Assembly: GCA_016946835.1 (NCBI GenBank)
Contig: JACVTC010000022.1
Span: 245,001-260,000, forward strand
Length of the DNA: 15,000 nt
Source of the DNA: Neocallimastix lanati (nom. inval.)
Taxonomy: Eukaryota; Neocallimastigomycota; Neocallimastigomycetes; Neocallimastigales; Neocallimastigaceae
Direction: 5' to 3'
The notes beneath the pieces were generated by a model. The model did no database searches. It saw only the letters and a list, made by a program, of their open reading frames with translations, and had not been told where the DNA came from. Positions 1 through 7,777 of the stretch are shown here, in pieces; position 1 is the first letter of the stretch, and each line of letters begins with the position of its first letter. A program made the position numbers and the translations under genes.

Positions 1-121
1 GAGAAGTTATTAATCAGATTGAATGTAACGTTCAATCTGCTAATGAAAATACAGAACAAGGTGTTGAAGAATTAAAAACAGCCGTAGTATATCAAGTAAA
101 TAAAAAATATATAAAATATTA

Positions 122-155
<34 letters not shown>

Positions 156-593
156 TTTTTTTTGTTATTTTTTAATTTTTAATTATTTTTTTTATTATTT
201 AATTAATTTTTTTAAATACAATTTGTAATTTATATAAATAAACTTTTTATTCTAATATAACTATTATTATTATTATTATTATAATTATCTTTTTACACAT
301 ATATATAATTATATATAATATTATATTATCAATTATTTATTAAATAGAAAAAAGCTAGAAAGGTAATAATTATTTTTATTTACAAATTTATTGTATATAT
401 AAAACAAATTTTTTTTTAAAAAAAAAAAAAACATTTAATGCTAACTTTTAATTAAATATATATATAAATTTTAATATATATCAATATCAATATCCACGAA
501 TATGCCTTAATAATATTTAAATAGAAATTAATTATTTTAATATTATTAATTTTAATTATAATTATCGTTATTTTGGTTATAATTTTCATATAA
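1..593 (+). CDS. Syntaxin (Qa-SNARE, Sso1/syntaxin-1 type), 3' end, partial
   Basis: This is the C-terminal end of a tail-anchored t-SNARE for vesicle fusion, probably at the plasma membrane. Three exons fit: 1-95 (frame from base 3, preceded by two bases of a codon), 348-362 and 525-593, all joined in phase 0. Exon 1 reads EVINQIECNV, then QSANENTEQGVEELKTAVVYQ split over the later heptads, which aligns with the end of the syntaxin SNARE motif; the ionic-layer Gln must lie just left of the window. The micro-exon encodes KKARK, the basic juxtamembrane linker. The last exon encodes about 22 almost purely Leu/Ile/Val/Phe residues (the membrane anchor) and a TAA at 591-593, with essentially no luminal tail. 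Introns begin GTAAAT and GTAATA and end AAATAG; the second has a TGCTAAC branch-like motif near 440. Placement in the syntaxin family is firm; the exact paralogue is not, because the Habc domain is outside. Confidence 0.88.
348..362 (+). other. 15-nt micro-exon of the syntaxin gene (KKARK linker)
   Basis: The five codons AAA AAA GCT AGA AAG lie between TTAAATAG and GTAATAAT. They are needed to supply the Lys/Arg-rich stretch that syntaxins carry between the SNARE motif and the membrane anchor. Both flanking introns are phase 0, so the exon is an in-frame cassette. Confidence 0.8.
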
Positions 594-1297
594 TCTATTT
601 AAAATATAAATAATTTTTTTTTTTTTTTAAATTAAAATATATATATATATACACACTTCTGAAAATATCTTTTTACTATTTAATTTTTATTTTATATATT
701 TATTTGTTTATTTTTGTTAATTGTATATGAAATTCAAATCCTCCTTCATAATCAGATAATTTATTAAAAATTAAAAAAAAAAAAAAAAAAACTAATAATT
801 AAAAGAATAAATAAATATATAAATATATAAATACATAATCAAATAAAAAAAAAATAAATAAATTATTACAATTATATATATAACACATTAATAAAAAATA
901 TAGAAATAATGATAAAATAAATAAAACTATAGATTAATATAAAAATGAAATATATTCATCAGTTTCAATATAATTTATATTTTAAAATGTTTTTTATTTT
1001 TTATTTATTTATTTATTTATTAATTAATATAATTTATTATTATTATTTTAATTTTTTTTTTTTTTTTTTTTTATTTATTTATTTGCTATATTATTTAAAA
1101 TTAATTATAATTTAAAAAAAAAATTTTTTTTTTGTGTTGTGTTTGTTATTATTAATAATATATATACTTATTTTATATTTGGATAAATAAAAATTAAAAA
1201 TATTTTTATTTAATATCTTTTAATATTTATCTATATATATATTATTTTAGTGTTTAATCTTTTTTTGAATATATAAATATATATATTATTTATTACT
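594..1297. other. Convergent intergenic region, AT-rich
   Basis: About 700 bp separate the stop of the syntaxin gene (plus strand) from the stop of the Doa1/PLAA gene (minus strand), so both 3' UTRs and polyadenylation sites should lie here. It is mostly homopolymeric A/T and (TTTA)n, including long T runs near 1050-1072. Many AATAAA-like strings occur, but in this composition they are not diagnostic. The only less AT-rich island is at about 725-765. I see no supportable gene. Confidence 0.7.
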
Positions 1298-2212
1298 TTA
1301 AATAAATTTCTTTAATTCTTTAGCAACATCTTTAACCTTTTCATCACTACTATTACTATACATTGAACATGCATTAGATATATTAGATAAAAGACCTGCA
1401 GCTTCTTTCATACTTGGATAATAATTAAGCTTTTAATTTTTATATTTAATAAAAAAATTATATATTGGTATTAATAATTTAAAAATAATATATACATATA
1501 TATAATATTTTATTTTTATACTGTTAATTTAAAAAAAATTAAAAATTCAAATTAAAAAAAAAAAAAAATCTTTATAAACTTACTAAGTTTCCAATAGAAA
1601 TACAAATACGGAATTGATTATCTGCAAAGTTTTCATTTTCCATTGCCTTTTATTTAATTTTTAATGATAATAATAATATTAATAATAAAATATTAAATTA
1701 ATTATTCAAAGTTATAGCCTTATAATTTATTTAAAGATTAATGATAATATATAAATATATATATATATATAAATTACATTATTAAGTAATTCTAATAATT
1801 GGAAAGCATGTTCATAATCTTCAGTATTTTTAATTAATACAGTAAAGCTAATATAAATATAGTTATATATATAAAAACAAAAATGATAAATATATTTTAA
1901 TATTAACTATCTTATTATTGTTAAAATTATAATAATAGAATATATATATATGTAAATACTTTAAAATAGTAGTAATTAAGGCAAATTTAAAGAATTTATT
2001 TGAATTTTCGGTAGCAGTTTTCTCAATACATTGAATAATCTAATGATATTAATAATGAATATTTTAAATTACGTTAGATATTATATTATATTATATTATA
2101 TTATATAATATTATAAATAGAATATATATATTTATAATAGTGTTATTTTATTTTTTTTTTTTTTTTTTTTATTATTATTATTATTAAATTAATAATTTAT
2201 AAATTTTTAATT

Positions 2213-2246
<34 letters not shown>

Positions 2247-3055
2247 AAAAAATACATACAAGGTTTATATTTTCATTAATAAAGCTTCTACCAATCTTTG
2301 AAGCAAATAAATTTGAAATGAATCTGAAAATAAACATTCTACAATTAATACTGAACTTATCACCTTCGATACTCTTTTCTTTTGGACTAATTGGGAAGTT
2401 GTTTTTTAAAAGTTCAACAACAAATCCTTTATTATCATCTTGAATAGGTTGAGCAGTATAAATTGAACACATTCTTAATAAATCAAGACCTAAACAGATA
2501 AAATAATTCAGAATAATATAATTTTTAATATTATAAATTTTTTTTTTTTTTTTTTTTAAATGTTTTAATATTCATAATATTTATATTTAAAATTAAATAA
2601 AATAAAATAAAACAATATAAAAAAAAATAAATAAATAATCATAATATATTTATATATATATATTAATATTTACATGGGAATCGATAATTAACTGGCCATT
2701 CAATACAAGTTTTTTTTATAGTATCCATATGTTTTTGAGTAAATTGTTGTTTAAATACTTCCACTGATGGTTTTTCAAATATGATTGCTAATTCAGATAA
2801 GTTTTCTATTTCTTCATTATTTAAACTTTTTTCAGGAGACTTGTTTGTTTGTTTTGTTTTTTTTAACACATTAATTAAAAATTTTTTATTATTAAGTTTA
2901 TATTAATTTATATATATATATATATATTTTTTTTTGATAAATAAATATATAAATATTATAATATATCATACATCGGTCTTAATTTTATCATTAAATTCAA
3001 GAATTTTGCTTATAATTTTATCAGCATCACCAACTTTGAAAATTGTATATCCATC
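1298..3055 (-). other. PUL domain part of Doa1/PLAA (exons 17-23, about residues 487-760)
   Basis: The region starts with DGYTIFKVGDADKIISKI, which parallels the segment opening the PUL module in PLAA (YFPK...F..A....I..KL). Helical armadillo-like sequence follows: WPVNYRFPCLDLLRM, ISNLFASKIGR, FFKFALITTIL, FRICISIGNL. It ends with VKDVAKELKKFI and a TAA at 1298-1300. In Doa1/PLAA this domain contacts the C-terminal tail of Cdc48/p97. Exons 19 and 23 carry most of it. Confidence 0.85.
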
Positions 3056-3543
3056 CTATATATATATTAGTAAAGTATTAAAAATTATTAAATTTTTTAT
3101 TTTAAAAAAAATTATTTTAATTAAAACATGTATTACTATTATTATTATTATTATAATTATTTTTATACCTTTGGAATATATGCTAATTTATTAGTTAAAA
3201 CGCCATTAAAAAAATTAATATATATATATATACATATTTTAGCATTAACTTTTTTTTTTTTTTTTTTTAATTTTTTATATATATTATAATAATTATTTAA
3301 AAAAAAAAATTATTTTTTACTTTGAGTTTTAGTTGTATTGACTGGGGCAGACTATTATATTTATTTCAAATATTAATAAAAATAATTATTATGAATATTA
3401 CTTTATGCTATTATTATTTTTTTTTTTAATTATTATGAAATTAAATTCTATATAATTTCAGTATTTTACTTACAGTATTAACTTTATTATTATTATTATT
3501 GTTATTATTATTATTATTATTGTTATTATTATTATTATTATTA

Positions 3544-3589
<46 letters not shown>

Positions 3590-4036
3590 AAGTCAAATTT
3601 AAAAAATAAAAAAAATAAAATAAAATTAATATTAAAGTATAATTTTAAAATTTATTATATTTATTTATATATAGTTTACCATTATTGGCTTGACCCGGTA
3701 CGTATCTTGAGGCTATATTATAATTTATATTTATACCACAATAATGAAATATATATAAACATTTAATTAAAAAAAAAAAATTATTATTATTATTAATTAA
3801 AAAATTACAAAAAGTTAATTAATTACATGTAAATGGAGTTGCTGCTGGTACATTGGCATTTGAATTTCCAAGTGTTACTGATTTAGAATTATTAATAATA
3901 AACATTGCAATTTGATCAAGGAAATCTTGAGATAATTCATGTTTCCAAATAAATTCTTGTGCAGCTTGATATGGATTATCTAAAAATTTTCAAATATGAC
4001 ATATATATATATTTTTATTAATGTTATTTTAAATGG

Positions 4037-4104
<68 letters not shown>

Positions 4105-4386
4105 AAGAAAATAAATAAATATAAATAAATAAATAAATAAATAAAAATTCATATTTTGCTAAATATATATATATATAATATATTATTTATTTATATTATA
4201 TATAATTAGAATTATTATTTATTACCTGTAGCATTATATGGAAGACGTAAAATACTACCATCTCCAATATCAATATCAAATACATAATCATATTCTTTTC
4301 CTTCAAATAATGTTTTATTAGAAGAAACTGAATCGACAACAACACCAACTTTTACCCATTTTTGTTCAGAATTACTCCACTGAAAA

Positions 4387-4433
<47 letters not shown>

Positions 4434-5006
4434 TATAAATTATAAATATTATTAAAAGTATACAATAATATTTTTTTTAAAAAAAAAAAAAAGTTATTAT
4501 TAATTAATATAATAATAATAAAATAATTATAACAATATATTATTAATTTATTAACTTGATAGGCTTCAACATCTTTTCCATTTTTAATCATTGCAACTTG
4601 ACCATCCTTTTTACCTTTTTTATTTATTAATATATATGAATGTGTATGTTTTAAAAATTAATATATATATTTTTATAAAAAAATTTTAAAATATACTGAA
4701 ATATACATATAAAAAAATTTTTTTTTTTTTTCTTTTTTCAAATATATTTAATAATATATTTTCTAAAATTAATATTTACCTGGAGTATTAAGGAAACTTT
4801 TATCTTTAATTTCATTCTTATCAATATTCATTCCATTTCTATTTATTTATATATGAATTTTTATTTTTATTCTTTAATTAATTTATAAAGGATATATATA
4901 TATTTTTTTTTAAAAAAATATTATATAAATTCAAAAATGATTTATTTACGAAGCAACTGCGAAATTCGATACAGCATCTTCAAATTGCTAATTTTATATT
5001 TTATTA

Positions 5007-5046
<40 letters not shown>

Positions 5047-5889
5047 TATATATATATATATATAAATTAGTATTAATGATCTATTTTGACTTTGAAAAAA
5101 AGTGATGAATTTTTTTTTTAATTAATATGTATTACTTTAATTAAGTCTTGGCTTGCAATTCTTTCTGGATCTCTTGTAAAGATTCTAATAATATTGTCAC
5201 TTGCACCACTAGCAATATCACCATTGGGTAAAGCTTGTACACACCAAACTGAAACAGCTGGATGACTTATAGTTTGTTTACATTCATTATCTTTTTATAT
5301 ATATATATCAAATTTATTAATAAAATAAATTAAAAATTAAATGCTATATAAATTTTTTTTTTTTAAATCTATTATACCTTTCCAAATTTTTACAGTTCTA
5401 TCTTCACCACATGAAATGATTTCATCGGTAACTGGGTTATATTTAACGCAATAAACAAATGCAGTATGACTATATAATTCATTTAAACAATTACCATCTA
5501 AATCCCAAATTCTTAATGAACTATTAAATAAAAACATAATGAACATTAATTATAAAAAATTTTTATAAATTATTTGACTTCATTTATTTAATTCAATTAT
5601 ATGTACTATTTCAAATATGTAATATATACCCATCATTAGAACATGAAACAAATTTATTATCGGATATACTTGCTAAACCTCTTACACAATCAGAATGACC
5701 AATAAATGTATGGATACATTCATCATTTTCCCATAATTTTATTGACTTATCAGCAGAGGCTTTAAAATTAAACAATAAAACAAAAAAAAAAATAATAAAA
5801 AAAAAGTAATTAAATATATATAATTTATTAATTCTTAGTTTTTAATATTATTTATATATTATTTTATATTATTTCATTTTATTACTATC

Positions 5890-5921
<32 letters not shown>

Positions 5922-7049
5922 TTCATAGTTATAAATGTAAACATACCAGTTAAAACTTTATTATTTGGAAGACCCAAAACTGCCCATATAGCTAAAGTAT
6001 GACCTTTTAAAGTATATTGGCAATTCCAATTATTCCATATTTTTGCAGTACTAGGTTTTTTTTTTTTTTTTTAAAAAAAACATTTATATTAATTTATATA
6101 AGAAGTAAATAATTATTACATATAATGAACCATTGTTTTTATAATTAATTTAAATATTTATATATTTAAATTAATTGATATAATGATATTTACGAATCCC
6201 AAGAACCAGAAATAATTAAACCATTAGGAGTACTAGAAATTGAAGAAACTGTATTTTCATGTCCAATTAGAATATACATTGGTTCATTTGATCCGGGTTC
6301 ATATACATTAATAGTTTTATCAACACCACCACTTAAAATTAAACCTATTTTTAATCATTTAATTATAATATAATAAATATAATAATAATAATAGTGGTAG
6401 TAGTAATTATAATAGAGTAATTATAATAATTATTAATTAATAAATAATAAATAAATAAGAATTTTTTGTTAAAATTTTATGATTACTACAAAAAAAATTT
6501 TTTATTTTTTATAGTTAAATTTATGTTTAATTTTTCAAAAATAATATATTAACTCAAATAATGGATAAATAACCTTTTGGAAATTGTGCATTTGGTTTTA
6601 AGTAATAAAGGCATATTACATAACCTTTGTGAAATGCATAATTAGTTAATGGTTCGTATGTATTATCAATGTTATGCTTCCATGATATTACCAAACTATC
6701 TCTTGAAGCTGAAATTATATTATTATCTTGATCATAATCAATACCACGTACCTTAAATTTAATATTGTCAATTATATGTTTTCATTTAAAAATTCAATTG
6801 AAATTTGAAATTATATGTATTATTGTTATTTTTTTTTTTTTAATATATGTATATATAAAAATAAAAAATATTATAATTAAAATAATTATTTTATACAATA
6901 ATGTTATTCTCATAAATATAGAAATTGGTTTCAAATAAAACATTTATATTTAATATTTTATTTATTTATTTATTATTATTTTTTTTCAAAGTGTTTCATA
7001 CATCAAGATTATGACCCAATAAATTAGCTGAGAGTTTATAGGTTTCCAT
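1298..7049 (-). CDS. DOA1: Doa1/Ufd3/PLAA-family ubiquitin-binding Cdc48 cofactor (WD40-PFU-PUL), complete, 23 exons
   Basis: It is an adaptor of the AAA ATPase Cdc48/p97: the WD40 propeller and PFU domain bind ubiquitin and the PUL domain binds the Cdc48 C-terminus, in ubiquitin homeostasis, ER- and ribosome-associated degradation and sorting. Exons 5' to 3' (plus coordinates, minus strand): 7002-7049, 6574-6751, 6194-6344, 5947-6050, 5630-5759, 5378-5520, 5136-5290, 4950-4987, 4780-4838, 4556-4614, 4226-4379, 3827-3979, 3680-3712, 3474-3481, 3321-3351, 3169-3182, 2972-3055, 2674-2839, 2260-2489, 1960-2039, 1778-1847, 1584-1646, 1298-1429. They keep phase at all 22 junctions, sum to 2283 nt and give 760 aa, close to yeast Doa1 (715) and human PLAA (about 795). 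The start METYKLSANLLGH matches the family N-terminus. Recognisable motifs are GSWDSTAKIW, KDGQ-x-x-MI-x-NGKDVEAYQW, EYDYVFDIDIGDGS and SRYVPG. Donors are mostly GTAAAT or GTATxx; exons 2 and 10 use GTTA. The gene model is by eye, without transcript data. Confidence 0.93.
3169..3182 (-). other. 14-nt micro-exon (exon 16) of Doa1/PLAA
   Basis: CATATATTCCAAAG on the minus strand is preceded by TTAACTAATAAATTAG (branch-like ACTAAT plus acceptor) and followed by GTATAAAA. It joins exon 15 in phase 1 to give TYIPK, matching the IYFPK-like segment just before the PUL domain in PLAA. Skipping would shift frame and stop within about ten codons. Confidence 0.72.
3474..3481 (-). other. 8-nt micro-exon (exon 14) of Doa1/PLAA
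   Basis: On the minus strand TTAATACT lies between AATAAAG and GTAAGT. Without it, joining exon 13 (ends in phase 1) to exon 15 shifts frame and stops after about seven codons. With it, the frame runs NNVNTSAPVNTTKTQ and on into the PUL domain. Between the exon 13 donor (3679) and this site, the only AG on the minus strand is the one directly before the exon (3483-3482), which makes the acceptor choice unambiguous. Confidence 0.75.
3485..3587. repeat. (TTA/TTG)n trinucleotide repeat in Doa1/PLAA intron 13
   Basis: About 103 bp of TTA units are interrupted by TTG at intervals. On the gene strand this reads AAT/AAC, i.e. like a polyasparagine tract, but no acceptor lies upstream of it inside the intron, so it is predicted to be spliced out. 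Confidence 0.9.
3827..4838 (-). other. PFU domain part of Doa1/PLAA (exons 9-12, about residues 316-458)
   Basis: The order of motifs matches the PLAA-family ubiquitin-binding domain: TPGKKDGQ, then KNGKDVEAYQ, then WSNSEQKWVKVG, KTLFEGKEYDYVFDIDI, LPYN-x-TDNPYQAA and LSQDFLDQIAMFI. The exon 10/11 junction falls exactly between the AYQ and the following Trp that are contiguous in homologues, which supports both splice sites. A run of 41 Ts on the plus strand (4389-4429) lies in the intron just upstream of exon 11. Confidence 0.88.
4038..4102. repeat. (ATA)n microsatellite in Doa1/PLAA intron 11
   Basis: About 65 bp of uninterrupted AAT/ATA units lie between exons 11 and 12 of the minus-strand gene. 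Confidence 0.9.
5136..7049 (-). other. WD40 beta-propeller part of Doa1/PLAA (exons 1-7, about residues 1-303)
   Basis: Seven exons encode the propeller with recurrent GH and WD-type signatures: LLGHN..DVRGI, SASRDSLVISW, SGGVDKTINVY, IGHENTVSSI, SGSWDSTAKIW, LKGHTLAIWAV, SADKSIKLW, FIGHSDCVRG, CSNDGSLRIWD, YSHTAFVYCV, CGEDRTVKIW, HPAVSVWCVQ and SGASDNIIRIFTR. The final FTRDPERIAS is the usual end of the propeller in this family. In Doa1 this propeller binds ubiquitin directly, and the repeat spacing here is complete, with no missing blade visible. Confidence 0.9.
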
Positions 7050-7417
7050 ATCAAATGAAGTTGTAAATTTTAATTTGCTTATTATATTTTTATTCTTTAA
7101 ATTAATTAAAAAATATATATATGAATTTTAAGACTAATTTTTTTATTTAAAAAAAAAAAAAAGAATCAATCTTTATATAATATAATCAAACAAAATTTAG
7201 TTCCAGTTCTAATAATATATAATCAATATATGTATTTTACAGAAAATAAAAAGTACAACCTATTAACAATAACACTGTAATTAATTTATATATATCATGT
7301 GATTAAATGTAAAATAACATAAAATATAAAATTTTATAATAAATCTATTTTTAAAAGAATTTAATAAATTTTTTAATTAATTAAGAAAAAAAATTTGTGT
7401 TACCTGTATAGAAGATT
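7050..7417 (-). promoter_or_regulatory. 5' flank of Doa1/PLAA up to the retrotransposon
   Basis: This 368-bp stretch between the METYKL start codon and the 5' LTR should hold the 5' UTR and proximal promoter of the minus-strand gene. I see A/T runs and TATATA-like strings, but nothing that singles out a TATA box or a transcription start. No ORF or RNA gene is supportable here. Confidence 0.4.
7413..7417. repeat. Target-site duplication, left copy (AGATT)
   Basis: AGATT directly precedes the 5' LTR and recurs directly after the 3' LTR at 13218-13222. Five base pairs is the usual size for Ty1/copia integrases. Confidence 0.93.
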
Positions 7418-7656
7418 TGTTAGAAATTAAGTTTAATATTACACAAGTATAAATAATATAAATAATATAATGTATATAGTATAACATAGATATATGAGCT
7501 AGCGTACGTAATAGTGGCGTAAAATAAGTTATATGATATATGTAATAAATGTATGTGAATCATGTGTAAATGTAATAGTATAAAATACATGTAAAATTAA
7601 AATTTAATATATGTACACCTTTGATATTTATTAATAAAGTTATATATTTCACAACA
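7418..7656 (+). repeat. 5' LTR, 239 bp
   Basis: It begins TGTTAGAAATTAAG and ends TATTTCACAACA, with TG...CA ends. A TATATAG at 7473-7479 is a possible promoter element, the CpG-containing stretch 7496-7519 is the least AT-rich part, and AATAAA at 7633-7638 is a likely polyadenylation signal about 20 nt from the LTR end. The U3/R/U5 limits cannot be read from sequence. Confidence 0.96.
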
Positions 7657-7667
7657 GATTAAGAGTC
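7657..7667 (+). other. Minus-strand primer-binding site matching the tRNA-Lys(CUU) anticodon arm
   Basis: GATTAAGAGTC abuts the 5' LTR with no gap. Its complement GACTCTTAATC equals positions 30-40 of eukaryotic tRNA-Lys(CUU): the whole seven-base loop CUCUUAA plus two stem bases on each side. It does not begin with TGG, so it cannot pair with a CCA 3' end. Priming from a tRNA cut in the anticodon arm, as shown for Drosophila copia and yeast Ty5 with initiator tRNA-Met, is the likely mode. The tRNA sequence is from memory of conserved tRNA-Lys; the host tRNA is not in this window. Confidence 0.72.
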
Positions 7668-7678
7668 TCAATGACTCT
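7662..7678 (+). other. Hairpin overlapping the primer-binding site
   Basis: AGAGTC and GACTCT are perfect inverted arms of six bases around the loop TCAAT. The left arm is the distal half of the primer-binding site, so in the RNA the hairpin would compete with primer pairing. Confidence 0.6.
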
Positions 7679-7739
7679 AAGTGTACTAGAAGAGTTATAG
7701 TAAAGTTTAAAGAGGTTTTAATTTTGATTAATTTTAAAT

Positions 7740-7777
7740 AAAAAAAAAAATAAAAAAAAAATAAAAAAAAAAAAAAA
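7740..7777 (+). promoter_or_regulatory. A-rich leader directly before gag start
   Basis: Thirty-eight bases contain only A except for two Ts (7751, 7762), ending immediately at the gag ATG. Unstructured poly(A)-like leaders favour initiation in yeasts; here that role is inferred. There is no ATG between the LTR end and gag. Confidence 0.6.

Noticed and set aside
2934-3194. 86-codon plus-strand ORF, Ile-rich
   Set aside because: It covers exons 16-17 of Doa1/PLAA in antisense plus intron; the minus-strand reading has clear homology.
3485-3587. Polyasparagine coding exon in Doa1/PLAA on the minus strand
   Set aside because: No AG acceptor exists between the exon 13 donor at 3679 and the end of the repeat, so the tract cannot be an exon start. 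The frame is restored by the 8-nt exon after it.
3470-3600. CRISPR-like or other spaced repeat array in the TTA/TTG tract
   Set aside because: The TTG interruptions are point variants in a microsatellite; there are no unique spacers and the genome is eukaryotic.
7657-7680. Ty3/Tf1-style self-priming
   Set aside because: I found no stretch in the LTR complementary to the primer site long enough to support it, whereas the tRNA-Lys(CUU) match is exact over 11 bases.
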